A DNA stretch of 64,000 bases from CAWBRT01 sp963832365 (GTDB lineage: Bacteria > Acidobacteriota > Terriglobia > Terriglobales > Acidobacteriaceae), in the NCBI GenBank assembly GCA_963832365.1, contig CAWHUL010000004.1:124001-188000 (forward strand), given 5' to 3'. The position numbers and the translations under genes were made by a program. Below are positions 1 to 8,506 of this stretch, in pieces. Position 1 is the stretch's first letter. Every line of letters begins with the position of its first letter. The notes under the pieces are model-generated. The model made no database searches and had not been told where the DNA came from. It saw nothing but the letters and a program-made list of their open reading frames with translations.

Positions 1-156
1 CCGGTCACGGTGTTCTATCCGATGCATCGCATCCACTCGGTAGAGTTGGAGCGTTCCGACGGACCCGTGCTTTCACTGTTGGAGCGTTTTCAGCAAGACA
101 CGGGCTCCAACCCGGAGACGGTTTTCCAGCCCCAGGCGGATGAGGTGCGGCCGTGA
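1..156 (+). CDS. C-terminal end of an unidentified protein (5' truncated)
   Basis: An open frame runs from the window edge to a TGA at 154-156, giving the last 51 residues of a protein that begins upstream. The fragment contains FYPMHRIHSVELER and ends in an acidic, Pro/Gln-rich tail. Its stop codon overlaps the GTG start of pgsA (GTGA at 153-156), so the two genes are probably translationally coupled in one operon. I do not recognise the family; the reading frame is supported mainly by the tight overlap with pgsA. Confidence 0.6.
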   Translation, partial: PVTVFYPMHRIHSVELERSDGPVLSLLERFQQDTGSNPETVFQPQADEVRP

Positions 157-737
157 AGTCACAGTTCTGGACTGCGCCGAACCAGATCACGCTCATACGT
201 CTTATCTTCGTTCCTTTCGTGGTCATCAATATTCTGGGTCGCAATTATAAGTTGGCGCTGGTGCTGTTCGTGCTCGCCGGACTCAGCGATGCCCTTGACG
301 GCTTGTTGGCGCGCTGGCTGAATCAGCAGACGATTCTGGGCCAATACCTGGACCCGATTGCCGACAAGATGCTGCTCAGTTCGGCATTTCTGGTTTTGTC
401 GTTCACAAAACTAGTTCCCTGGAGATACACCGTGCTGGTGTTCAGCCGCGATCTTTTCCTTATGCTGATTGCGGCTGTGCTTTACATCACCACCAACGTT
501 CGCGATTTCAAGCCCAGTGTTTTCGGCAAAATGAATACAGCGGCGCAAATTGGAGCCATCTTCTTTGTGCTGGCGCGGCAAATCAATCCCGCGACATGGA
601 TTATCGTGGCGCGCAAGGGCTTTCTGATTGCTACCATGATCCTCACCTGCGTGTCCGCAGTTCATTACATCGTGATCACCGGCCATAAGTTGCACGCCAG
701 CGGCGGAACCGGTTCGGCGGCGCATCACCCGCGCTGA
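153..737 (+). CDS. pgsA: CDP-diacylglycerol--glycerol-3-phosphate 3-phosphatidyltransferase
   Basis: This 194-residue membrane enzyme should transfer a phosphatidyl group from CDP-diacylglycerol to glycerol-3-phosphate, the committed step to phosphatidylglycerol. The CDP-alcohol phosphatidyltransferase signature is complete at about residues 49-71 (DGLLAR, then G and two Asp in GQYLDPIAD). It has about six hydrophobic helices, including the N-terminal NQITLIRLIFVPFVV typical of PgsA. The GTG start overlaps the stop of the upstream gene. Length fits PgsA, but related CDP-alcohol transferases share the motif, so the exact acceptor is inferred. The C-terminal tail is short, polar and Gly/Ala-rich. 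Confidence 0.86.
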   Translation: MKSQFWTAPNQITLIRLIFVPFVVINILGRNYKLALVLFVLAGLSDALDGLLARWLNQQTILGQYLDPIADKMLLSSAFLVLSFTKLVPWRYTVLVFSRDLFLMLIAAVLYITTNVRDFKPSVFGKMNTAAQIGAIFFVLARQINPATWIIVARKGFLIATMILTCVSAVHYIVITGHKLHASGGTGSAAHHPR

Positions 738-777
738 GTGCGGAATCCGGCGTCTCTCTGGTAAGCTAAAAAAACTC

Positions 778-1782
778 ATGCCTCGCGGGAATCGCAATAC
801 TCGGTTACAGGTCATAATTGCGTTCGGGCTGGTCTATGTCCTCTGGGGCTCGACTTACCTGGGCATAGGAATCGCCGTCGAGCATGTGCCCGCCGTGGTC
901 ATGTCTGGCGTTCGCTTTTCGATCGCCGGCGCCGTCCTGCTGCTTTACTGTGCGCTTCGGGGCAGACGAGTTTGGCTGACGAGACATGAATTTTTGGGTT
1001 TGACCGTCATTGGCGTTCTGCTGTTGAGCATCAGCAACGCTGTGATTGGCATCTCTGAAACCTACATCCCGAGCGGCCTGACGTCTCTGCTGCTTGCGGT
1101 CACGCCGCTTTGGTTTCTTCTTCTGGAGCGTCTCAGCAGCCGGGGCGAACGCATCGGAAGGCGTGGACTGGCGGGAATTGCGCTCGGGTTGTGCGGAGTC
1201 GTCGTACTGCTGTGGCCCGCCCTGAGCGCCGGTCTGCACATGGGCCGCCGGGAACTTGTCGGGGCCGGATTCGTTTTGCTGGCCAGCCTCAGTTGGGCCG
1301 GCGGGTCGATTGTTTCCAAGCGATGGCATTTGGAAGTGGATGCCTATACCGCCAGCGGTTGGGAGATGCTAATTGCAGGCATAGTGGATTGTCTTGTGGG
1401 CCTGCTGTTCGGCAGCTTCAGGCAGGCATCCTGGACACGCCCCGCCGTGCTTGCCATTGCCTACCTGATCGTTGCGGGTTCCTGGATCGGCTTTACAGCC
1501 TACGTCTGGCTTCTGCGTAATGTCTCCACCTCCAAGGTCGCGACCTACGCCTACGTGAATCCGATTGTCGCCGTCTTCCTGGGATGGCTGGTGCTCCACG
1601 AGCGAATCACGCCGTATATCGTTGCGGGAAGCATCATCGTCGTGGTCAGCGTCATCCTCGTTACCGGGGCCAAGCATGTTCCGCCCTGCACTGCGCAGGA
1701 ACCGGAACCGGTTGCCGAGCCCTGGCCGCCGAAAGCGCCACGGACTGACGCGTCGTTGGTGCCCCATATCTGCCGCTATTAG
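778..1782 (+). CDS. EamA/DMT-family transporter (YedA-like)
   Basis: A 334-residue inner-membrane protein with about ten transmembrane helices arranged as two EamA repeats (roughly residues 10-140 and 160-297). The N-terminal LVYVLWGSTYLGIGIAVE is typical of the YedA branch of drug/metabolite exporters. The family exports small metabolites, amino acids or drugs; the substrate cannot be read from sequence. A hydrophilic Pro-rich tail of about 35 residues follows the last helix. The ATG at 778 directly precedes the conserved N-terminus. It lies 40 bp after pgsA and 24 bp before the next gene, so co-transcription is possible. Confidence 0.85.
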   Translation: MPRGNRNTRLQVIIAFGLVYVLWGSTYLGIGIAVEHVPAVVMSGVRFSIAGAVLLLYCALRGRRVWLTRHEFLGLTVIGVLLLSISNAVIGISETYIPSGLTSLLLAVTPLWFLLLERLSSRGERIGRRGLAGIALGLCGVVVLLWPALSAGLHMGRRELVGAGFVLLASLSWAGGSIVSKRWHLEVDAYTASGWEMLIAGIVDCLVGLLFGSFRQASWTRPAVLAIAYLIVAGSWIGFTAYVWLLRNVSTSKVATYAYVNPIVAVFLGWLVLHERITPYIVAGSIIVVVSVILVTGAKHVPPCTAQEPEPVAEPWPPKAPRTDASLVPHICRY

Positions 1783-1806
1783 CAGATATGGGAAGGAGAG
1801 AGCACT

Positions 1807-2337
1807 ATGATCCGTTCGTTCAAAGGAGTTGCGCCGACCATTCCGTCCTCCTGCTACGTGGACGAATCTGCCCAGGTTATTGGCGACGTGGTTCTGGCGG
1901 AGAACGTCAGTATCTGGCCGGGCGTCGTGCTGCGCGGCGACGTCAACTCGATTCGGATTGGCCCCAACAGCAATATTCAGGACTGTTCTGTTCTGCACGG
2001 ACAGTCGGAACTGTACCGCGTCGAACTCGGCGGATGGGTCACGGTGGGACATAGCGCCACGCTGCACGGCTGCATCATCGAGGATCGTTGCGTAATTGGA
2101 ATTGGCGCAATCGTGCTCAACGGCGCACGCATCGGACACGACTCGATCATTGCCGCCGGTACCCTGATCCCGGAGAATACAGTTGTCGAACCGGGTTCGC
2201 TCTGGATGGGGTCACCGGGCAAATTCCGCCATGCTCTCGCCGACAAAGACCGGGAAAAAATCCTCTGGTACGCACGTAATTACGTCGCCCTTCGCGAGCA
2301 GTACCTGAAAGAGCGTGCGGCCGCCAAAGGACGCTGA
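1807..2337 (+). CDS. gamma-carbonic anhydrase family protein (left-handed beta-helix)
   Basis: A 176-residue protein built of hexapeptide repeats (for example AQVIGDVVLAENVSIWPGVV), as in YrdA/PaaY/CaiE-type gamma-carbonic anhydrases that form trimers with metal sites between subunits. Three His match the metal ligands of the family: H64 in VLHGQ, and H82 and H87 spaced five apart in VGHSATLHGC. Reversible CO2 hydration is therefore possible, although many homologues have weak or untested activity. The start at 1807 follows a GGAAGGAGAG ribosome site at 1790-1799. Confidence 0.85.
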   Translation: MIRSFKGVAPTIPSSCYVDESAQVIGDVVLAENVSIWPGVVLRGDVNSIRIGPNSNIQDCSVLHGQSELYRVELGGWVTVGHSATLHGCIIEDRCVIGIGAIVLNGARIGHDSIIAAGTLIPENTVVEPGSLWMGSPGKFRHALADKDREKILWYARNYVALREQYLKERAAAKGR

Positions 2338-2391
2338 CTGTAAACGTGCTGATCCGGGAGGCCCACGTCCCGTCGGTTCGGCGCGCGGCCG

Positions 2392-2441
2392 GGTGCCCCA
2401 GGTTCCGCGCCGCGCTGTTCGGCGCTAACCTGGGGTAGTTT
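2392..2441. repeat. GCCCC-type intergenic palindrome
   Basis: An inverted repeat with arms GCCCCAGGTT and AACCTGGGGT flanks a GC-rich inner loop that can itself pair. It ends in the TAGTTT tail shared with related elements at 3883, 3967, 6898 and elsewhere. It lies between the gamma-carbonic anhydrase gene and hisS and may terminate the former. Confidence 0.6.
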
Positions 2442-2560
2442 CTCTCCTCTACCAGAACTTTGAAACCTTTTAACGTTGAACCTTGATCCCGCCCCGCCTG
2501 TTAAGATCGTAATTTGCCCAAGACTCAGGGCCAAGACTGACGACTGAGAACTGAATCGAA

Positions 2561-3838
2561 ATGATCAAAGCCGTTCGCGGTACCCGCGATCTCCTGCCGC
2601 CTGACACAGACCTCTGGAACTTTGTCGAGGCCCGTGTGCGCGAGGTCTTCCGCAACTACAATTTTCACGAAATCCGCACTCCTGTCTTCGAGAGCACGGA
2701 GTTATTTGCCCGCGGTGTGGGCGAAGAGACAGACATCGTTTCCAAGGAGATGTTCACCTGGGAAGACCGCGCTCGTGCGGCCAGCGAGAAGCCGCAATCG
2801 CTCACCCTCCGCCCGGAGGCGACATCAGGCATCGTTCGCGCCTACATCGAGCACGATCTGAACCGCACGGGTTTGTTGCACAAGCTCTACATGATTGGGC
2901 CAATGTTCCGGCGCGAGCGCCCGCAGAAGGGCCGCTACCGCCAGTTCTTCCAGATTGATGCCGAGGTCATCGGACCGCCTTCGTCGGGCAGTGAGCTGCC
3001 GATGCGCGATGCGGAAATCATCGACATGCTCACCGCAATCCTCGATGCCGTCGGTCTCAAAGGCTGGTCGCTCGAACTCAACTCGGTCGGCTGTCCCAAG
3101 TGTCGTCCGCTGTACAACCAGGCCCTGCGCGACGCCTTGGCCAATGTGAAGGACAAGATGTGTGTCGATTGCCAGCGACGGGCCGAGACCAACCCGCTGC
3201 GCGTCCTCGACTGCAAGGTGCCGGAAGACCAGCCCATCATCGAAAAGCTGCCCAAAATCGGCCAATATCTCGACGATGAATGCCGCGAGAATTTCGCCGA
3301 GGTTCGCGCCATCCTGGACAGCATGGCGATTGCCTACACCATCAATGAGCGCATGGTCCGCGGCCTGGACTACTACACGCGTACAACTTTCGAGTTCACC
3401 CACGGCGAACTTGGCGCCCAGAGCGCCGTGCTCGGCGGCGGCCGCTACGACGGTCTCTCGGAGTTGCTCGGAGGCCCCAGGGCTCCGGCAACCGGCTTCG
3501 CCATCGGCGAAGATCGCCTGGTGCTGGCCTTGCAGGCACAGGCCGCCAGCGTCGTCGAGACGCCCGTGGCCTACATCATTCCGCTCGGCGCGGGCATGAA
3601 CCGCCACGCCCTGAAACTGGCGCGAGAACTCCGCCGCGTCGGGCTCATCGTCGATGTGGGAGATGAGAATTTCCGGCTCAAGAAAGGCTTCGAGACTGCC
3701 GGGAAGCTGGGCGCGAAATGTGCGATTCTGGTGGGCGAAAACGAAGTTGCCAGCGGCAATTTTGCGGTCAAAAATCTAACCAGTGGAGAACAGGTTGCGG
3801 TTGCCCGCGCCGAACTCGAGGCCAGGCTGCAACAATAG
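2561..3838 (+). CDS. hisS: histidyl-tRNA synthetase
   Basis: This 425-residue class II aminoacyl-tRNA synthetase charges tRNA-His. The N-terminus IKAVRGTRDLLPPD is diagnostic. Class II motif 2 is visible as MFRRERPQKGRYRQFFQID, and the histidine-specific regions are ERMVRGLDYYTRTTFEF and GGGRYDGL followed by GFAIGEDRLVL (motif 3). The C-terminal 95 residues form the anticodon-binding fold beginning VAYIIPLGAGMNRHALKLA. Length matches the family. The start ATG is the only one preceding the conserved N-terminus. The gene is flanked on both sides by GCCCC palindromes. Confidence 0.97.
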   Translation: MIKAVRGTRDLLPPDTDLWNFVEARVREVFRNYNFHEIRTPVFESTELFARGVGEETDIVSKEMFTWEDRARAASEKPQSLTLRPEATSGIVRAYIEHDLNRTGLLHKLYMIGPMFRRERPQKGRYRQFFQIDAEVIGPPSSGSELPMRDAEIIDMLTAILDAVGLKGWSLELNSVGCPKCRPLYNQALRDALANVKDKMCVDCQRRAETNPLRVLDCKVPEDQPIIEKLPKIGQYLDDECRENFAEVRAILDSMAIAYTINERMVRGLDYYTRTTFEFTHGELGAQSAVLGGGRYDGLSELLGGPRAPATGFAIGEDRLVLALQAQAASVVETPVAYIIPLGAGMNRHALKLARELRRVGLIVDVGDENFRLKKGFETAGKLGAKCAILVGENEVASGNFAVKNLTSGEQVAVARAELEARLQQ

Positions 3839-3882
3839 CTGGGTGCAGTTTCGTCGGCTCACGGGCACTTGCTCCGGAAGCG

Positions 3883-3930
3883 GGTGCCCCATTCTAGCCG
3901 CCGCAGTCGCGGCTAGGGTGGGGTAGTTTC
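3883..3930. repeat. GCCCC-type intergenic palindrome
   Basis: Inverted repeat with inner arms CTAGCCGC and GCGGCTAG and outer GCCCCA/TGGGGT, ending in TAGTTTC. It lies 45 bp after the hisS stop and is a likely terminator or processing hairpin. Confidence 0.6.
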
Positions 3931-3966
3931 CTTGTTGGTGTACCCCAAGTGAGCCCTTGGTTTTCA

Positions 3967-4013
3967 GGTGCCCCGTGTCCCGTCCCGCGTTTGGACTGAC
4001 GTGGGGTAGTTCG
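3967..4013. repeat. GCCCC-type intergenic palindrome
   Basis: Third copy in this region, beginning GGTGCCCC and ending ACGTGGGGTAGTTCG. It directly precedes the LysE-type gene. Tandem placement with the 3883 copy shows that elements can accumulate side by side. Confidence 0.5.
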
Positions 4014-4048
4014 CATTGCTTGATCTTTACGTTTCAGGAGCGGCTTCG

Positions 4049-4684
4049 ATGACCCTCGAGGTGTGGCTGGCATTCGTAGCGGCCAGCGTTATCATGCTGT
4101 TGATTCCAGGCCCAACTGTGCTGATGGTAGTGGGCGACGCTTTTGCGAACCGGTCTCGGCGGGCCTGGGCTACGGTTGCCGGTGTCGTCATGGCTGATGC
4201 CACGGCGATGACCCTATCTTTGGCCGGTGCGGGCGCATTGCTCGAAGCCTCCGCCGCCGCCTTTACCTTCATGAAGACGCTCGGAGGCTTGTATCTCATC
4301 TACCTGGGTGTGAAGTCGATTCTGTGCGCGCGCAGTGGCGCGGCGCATGCGGGCGAACTGATTGCAGGTGGTTCGGGGCCAACCATGCTGGCGCGCTTTG
4401 GCCGTGCCTATGCTGTAACCGTTTCGAATCCGAAGAGCATTCTTTTCTTCGTCGCCTTCGTTCCGCAATTCATGTCGGCGCAAGGGGCGTTTCTAGCGCA
4501 AAGCGGCGTGCTGATAGCCACCTTCACCGGCCTCAGCATGTTGAATTCATCGATGTACAGCCTCACGGCGAGTCTGATCGGCGGCAGACTGACCTCGGCA
4601 TCTGCTCAGCGCAAGGTAGGCTATGCGGGCGGGTGCGCGTTGATCGGAGCCGGGGCGTTGACTCTGGCCATCAGGCGGAGCTGA
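4049..4684 (+). CDS. LysE/RhtB-family amino-acid exporter
   Basis: A 211-residue membrane protein with about six hydrophobic helices and the LysE/RhtB N-terminal signature MLLIPGPTVLMVVGDA. It also shows the typical SNPKSILFFVAFVPQF segment at mid-protein. Members export amino acids or related metabolites across the inner membrane; the substrate here is unknown. I chose ATG 4049 because AGGAG lies eight bases upstream and it gives the normal family N-terminus, although an in-frame TTG exists at 4016. It stands alone between palindromic repeats. Confidence 0.85.
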   Translation: MTLEVWLAFVAASVIMLLIPGPTVLMVVGDAFANRSRRAWATVAGVVMADATAMTLSLAGAGALLEASAAAFTFMKTLGGLYLIYLGVKSILCARSGAAHAGELIAGGSGPTMLARFGRAYAVTVSNPKSILFFVAFVPQFMSAQGAFLAQSGVLIATFTGLSMLNSSMYSLTASLIGGRLTSASAQRKVGYAGGCALIGAGALTLAIRRS

Positions 4685-4710
4685 GGCCTAACCGGATGGC
4701 GTGGAAAATG

Positions 4711-4750
4711 CCCACGTCAGCCCAACATCGGGGCGGGACGTGGGGCACCC
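4711..4750. repeat. GCCCC-type intergenic palindrome (reverse orientation)
   Basis: Inverted repeat CCCACGTC...GACGTGGGGCACCC lying 26 bp after the LysE gene, in the opposite orientation to the 3967 copy. Related in sequence to the element at 44890-44931. Confidence 0.55.
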
Positions 4751-4881
4751 GTTCTTGCATAAAATTCAAAATGACCCATTACCGCAATCCGCAGTCATGT
4801 AGTGTTTCCCGCTCTGACTGTCGTAGAATCAGACGATAGCTCCAGTAACCACATACATAGTACGAATTGAACGGCAAACTC

Positions 4882-6737
4882 ATGCAATTAGACTTTTTAG
4901 GTGATCTCAAGCGCACTCATCGTTGCGGAGAACTCCGCGCCGCCGATGCCGGCAAAACCGTTACGCTCATGGGCTGGATTAACCGCCGCCGCGATCTGGG
5001 CAGCATCATTTTTATCGATTTGCGTGACCGTACTGGAATCACGCAGATCGTTTTCAACGAGTCCAATCCCGTGCTTCATGCCAGGGCTGAAGACCTCCGC
5101 AGCGAATACGTTCTGGCGGTCACCGGGCTGGCGAAATTGCGCGATGAAGACACCCGCAACAGCAACATCGAGACCGGCGATGTCGAACTCGTGGTCACCG
5201 AGATGCGCCTGCTGAACGAGAGCAAATTGCCTCCGTTCCTGCCGTCCGAAAAGGCTATCAGCAACGAGGAATTGCGGCTGAAGTACCGCTATGTCGATCT
5301 TCGGCGGCCGGAGATGCAGTTCAATATCGAAACCCGCCACAAGGTCGCGCTCGCCATTCGCAACCACCTGGCGGGCAAGGGATTCCTCGAAATCGAAACC
5401 CCGTTTATGACGCGCTCGACGCCCGAGGGCGCGCGCGATTACCTCGTGCCTTCGCGTGTGCATCGGGGCGAGTTCTACGCCTTGCCGCAGTCGCCGCAAT
5501 TGTTCAAGCAGATCCTGATGATCTCCGGCTTCGATCGCTATTTCCAGATCGTTCGCTGCTTCCGCGACGAGGATTTGCGCGCCGACCGCCAGCCCGAGTT
5601 CACCCAGATCGACCTGGAAATGTCTTTCCCGCGGTTGGAAGACATATTTGAGACCGTCGAGGGCTTTCTGATCGCGGCCTTCCAAGCCGCCGGCGTTCAG
5701 ATCGAAACGCCATTCCCGCAGATGACCTACGATCAAGCGATTCGTTTCTACGGCATCGATAAACCCGACCTTCGCCTGCCCGCCATGGCCGATGCTTCCC
5801 ACGCCTTCACCGCCGAGGAGAAGCAGTCGCTCGCCATCGATCCGGCGATGCCGATTCTTGCCATACGGATTCCGGCAGTCGGCGAACTCTCGCGCAAGGA
5901 ACGCGACGACCTCCGGCTGCTGATTCCGGAAAAGTCGAAAAGCATTGTCAAGGTCTTTGAAGATTTCAAGCGCGTAGAACGGAACCTCCCCGCGGCCGCG
6001 GAGAAGATTCGCCAACTGGCAGAGGCCCAGCCGAACGACCTGATCGTGATTGCCGCCGCACCTGCCGATGCCAAAGCAGAGGCCGTGGCTCCGACGGATC
6101 TCGCCGCCAGCGCAAGCAAGCCCGTCGGGCCGCCGAGGTCTGCGCCGCCGCCGGCCAATTCCGCCTCGCCTTGGCACAGAAGTTCGCCGACCGGCACGGA
6201 TTGTTTGAGCAAAAGAGCTACCGTTTCCTCTGGGTTACCGATTTCCCGATGTTCGAGTGGGATGAGACCGAGGGCCGTTGGAACGCCGCCCACCATCCCT
6301 TTACCTCGCTGCACGAAGAGGATATGGGCAAGCTCACCGAGGGGCTGGATTCGGTGCGCGACCCCAATTCGGTGCTCGGCGCTATCCGCTCCCTCGCCTA
6401 CGACGTGGTGCTCAATGGAACCGAACTTGGCTCGGGCTCCATCCGTATCCATCGCGAGGACGTTCAGTCCAAGATATTTGCCGCGCTCGGCATGAGCCCC
6501 GAAGAGCAGAAGCAGCGCTTCGGATTCTTTCTGGAGGCGCTGCAGTACGGAACCCCGCCCCACGGCGGAATCGCACTCGGACTTGATCGCATCGCGATGA
6601 TCCTGGCCGGAGCACCCAGCCTGCGCGAGGTGATTCCGTTCCCCAAGACCGCCGGCGCCGTCGACCTGATGGTCGATGCGCCCACGCCCGTCTCGGACGC
6701 GCAACTGAAGGATTTGGGAATACGGGTGAAGAAGTAG
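4882..6737 (+). CDS. aspS: aspartyl-tRNA synthetase, interrupted by a frameshift near 6120
   Basis: Class IIb synthetase charging tRNA-Asp (possibly also tRNA-Asn). The first frame gives the OB-fold anticodon domain (VTLMGWINRRRDLGSIIFIDLRD), the catalytic start RSTPEGARDYLVPSR, motif 2 (FRDEDLRADRQPEFTQIDLE) and the bacterial GAD insertion. At about 6118-6123 the frame is lost. The conserved continuation (RRAAEVCAAAGQFRLALAQ, then FLWVTDFPMFEWDE, and motif 3 ALGLDRIAMILAG) lies one frame away to TAG 6737. One missing base would restore a protein of about 618 residues, the normal length. Because the gene is essential and both halves are fully conserved, a sequencing deletion is the likeliest cause. 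Confidence 0.9.
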
Positions 6738-6749
6738 CGCGATTTGGGT

Positions 6750-6786
6750 GCCCCATTCAAGCGAAGCTTGGGTGGGGCTTTTCTTT
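6750..6786 (+). terminator. rho-independent terminator of aspS (GCCCC-type palindrome)
   Basis: A 13-bp stem with two G-U pairs (GCCCCATTCAAGC at 6750-6762 against GCTTGGGTGGGGC at 6766-6778) closes a GAA loop and is followed by TTTTCTTT. It begins 13 bp after the aspS stop codon. It belongs to the same sequence family as the other GCCCC palindromes, which suggests a terminator role for many of them. Confidence 0.85.
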
Positions 6787-6839
6787 GTCATCAAGGCGAA
6801 TGCGTCAACGTCTACTGCAGCTGAAATACATTTTGTGCG

Positions 6840-6870
6840 TGTCATCCTGAACGTAGCGAAGGATCTGCTT
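6840..6870 (+). repeat. CATCCTGAGC-type hairpin repeat
   Basis: Copy of the widespread intergenic repeat whose translations give CHPERSEG. The arms ATCCT and AGGAT flank GAACGTAGCGA. See the related elements at 22341, 28627, 33558, 34000, 36596, 41871, 42122, 47451 and 59611. Confidence 0.75.
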
Positions 6871-6897
6871 TTCTCGCACTCAAAACAGAATCCGCTT

Positions 6898-6940
6898 GGT
6901 GCCCTAGGTTCGCCCGCCTTTGGCTAACCTGGGGTAGTGT
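6898..6940. repeat. GCCCC-type intergenic palindrome
   Basis: Imperfect inverted repeat GCCCTAGGTT...AACCTGGGGTAGTG, closely related to the 2392 copy, lying just downstream of the convergent HIT gene. Confidence 0.5.
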
Positions 6941-6973
6941 TCTTGGCCGGCGGTCACGTCAGGTCTGCCCGCC

Positions 6974-7315
6974 TTACCCTGGAGGCCACGTCAGGTCGCG
7001 TCCGCCGAGCAGGTGCAGGTGCAGGTGGAATACGGACTGCCCCGCTCGCGGGCCAACGTTAAAGACTGTGCGATAGCCGTCCTCGATGCCGTGCTCGCGG
7101 CCGATTTTCGCCGCCACCAGTTGGCAATAGCCGATAATCTCCGCGTCTTCCGCCTGGGCATGTTTCAGGTCGACGATGTGCTTCTTGGGAATGATCAGAA
7201 CGTGCGTCGGCGCACTCTTTTTGATGTCCTCAAACGCATAGACGCGGTCGTCTTCGTAGACCTTCCTGGAAGGGATCTTTCCGTTAATGATGTCGCAGAA
7301 GAGGCAATTGGGCAT
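6974..7315 (-). CDS. HIT-family nucleotide-binding hydrolase (HinT-like)
   Basis: A 113-residue histidine-triad protein. It starts MPNCLFCDIINGKIPS, has the substrate-pocket segment PTHVLIIPKKHI, and ends with the catalytic triad HLHLHLLGGRDLTWPPG. HinT-type members hydrolyse nucleoside phosphoramidates and other AMP-linked compounds in the cytoplasm. I chose the ATG at 7315 because it gives the normal HinT N-terminus; an upstream in-frame start would add 18 residues with no conserved content. The CxxC pair at the N-terminus (CLFC) is common in this branch. Confidence 0.9.
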   Translation of the reverse strand: MPNCLFCDIINGKIPSRKVYEDDRVYAFEDIKKSAPTHVLIIPKKHIVDLKHAQAEDAEIIGYCQLVAAKIGREHGIEDGYRTVFNVGPRAGQSVFHLHLHLLGGRDLTWPPG

Positions 7316-7447
7316 GTTTGTCTTCCAGCAGCCCCGCGGACCCGGCGTCCACTTGGGGCGGAGATGCAAATCCAGTCTGCTTACTCAACAACGTCAGTGA
7401 TAGTAGCACTACCCTTGGGGTTCCAACTCTTCTCTTGGGCTGACCAG

Positions 7448-8215
7448 CTAATCCAGACGCACCAGAAAAACTCCGCCTAGTTCGACCCTCAACCTGCTCG
7501 CCAGTTCATGGGCACGATTCCTGTCGTCGTCCTTCACGTTCACTCGCACCCAGTAACCACTAGAACCCGCGAACTCCAGTACGCGTGCTGGGCGGTACTG
7601 CTGCGTTACCCTGCCTTTTAAGTCCAGCGCGTCGTTGCGTCTCGGGAACGCCCCGATCTGTATGCACCAGCGCCCACCCGTCTCGATCGGCCGAGGGGTC
7701 TCGACCACTTCCAGTTTCACTTTGGCCGTGCCGGGGCGCCAAACGTCGAGGGCTTTGGCGGCGGCCAGGGAAAGGTCGATGACTCGGCCTGGCACAAAAG
7801 GTCCGCGGTCATTAATGCGAACGATAGCCTCGCGATGCGAAGTGAGGTTCGTAACCCGTACCAGGGTATTGAGCGGAAGAGTGCAGTGGGCCGCCGTAAG
7901 CGCGCTTGCTTCGTAAGGCTCCCCGCTGGAGGTCTTTCGCCCACCGGGTTCGGCGACGTACCAGCTTGCAATTCCAAGTTGTGTCCATGTCTTAGGTGCG
8001 GGGGGCAACTTTGGCTGCGTGCTGGCCGGAGGCTTGCTCACGGCGGAAGGGGGTGCGGAGATCGGCGGCGGCGGAACCGGCACTTTGGCCTGAGTTCGCT
8101 TTTTGCCGCATCCGATGGGCGAAATCGCGATGGTCAACAAGCCCACGCCGACAAGAACCTTCAGAAAGAACCTGCGTCTCCGGTCAACGCTGGATTCGGT
8201 GCAGACATGGGGCAT
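7448..8215 (-). CDS. rlpA: RlpA-like double-psi beta-barrel lipoprotein with SPOR domain
   Basis: A 255-residue predicted lipoprotein. A basic hydrophobic signal ends at a lipobox-like ISPIGC (Cys about residue 36) and is followed by a Pro-rich linker. The RlpA double-psi beta-barrel spans about residues 80-175 (GIASWYVAEPGGRKTSSGEPY, INDRGPFVPGRVIDLS). The C-terminal 75 residues form a peptidoglycan-binding SPOR domain (GRWCIQIGAFPRRNDA). RlpA proteins act at septa or cell-wall remodelling sites, some as lytic transglycosylases. Domain order and length fit. The gene is monocistronic between HIT and a divergent gene of unknown function. Confidence 0.88.
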   Translation of the reverse strand: MPHVCTESSVDRRRRFFLKVLVGVGLLTIAISPIGCGKKRTQAKVPVPPPPISAPPSAVSKPPASTQPKLPPAPKTWTQLGIASWYVAEPGGRKTSSGEPYEASALTAAHCTLPLNTLVRVTNLTSHREAIVRINDRGPFVPGRVIDLSLAAAKALDVWRPGTAKVKLEVVETPRPIETGGRWCIQIGAFPRRNDALDLKGRVTQQYRPARVLEFAGSSGYWVRVNVKDDDRNRAHELASRLRVELGGVFLVRLD

Positions 8216-8506
8216 AGATGACTCGCCTTGGATTTACACGCATTTGCGCAAAGCAGATCAATTATCCGGGGCAGATCGAAACGGGTCAATGAGGTGGCAC
8301 CCCACTTGCTAACTGATCAAGACCGAAAGATGTGAAGTGTTCGTAAATGGCTGCACGTGTACTTTCTTTCGGGCTAAGAGCTAATAAACCGGGCCATATA
8401 ACTAAAAAAGCAGGGTGCAAGAAACCATGTTGTCTGATTTCGATTCTTATCCGCTGTGAATATTTTGCACGGTCCGGACGATCAGGCAGGGCCGATTGCG
8501 TGAGAT

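Noticed and set aside
4897..6177. Long open frame of 426 codons on the minus strand opposite aspS
   Set aside because: It mirrors the codon pattern of aspS, has no motif or ribosome site, and the plus strand is fully explained by a conserved synthetase.
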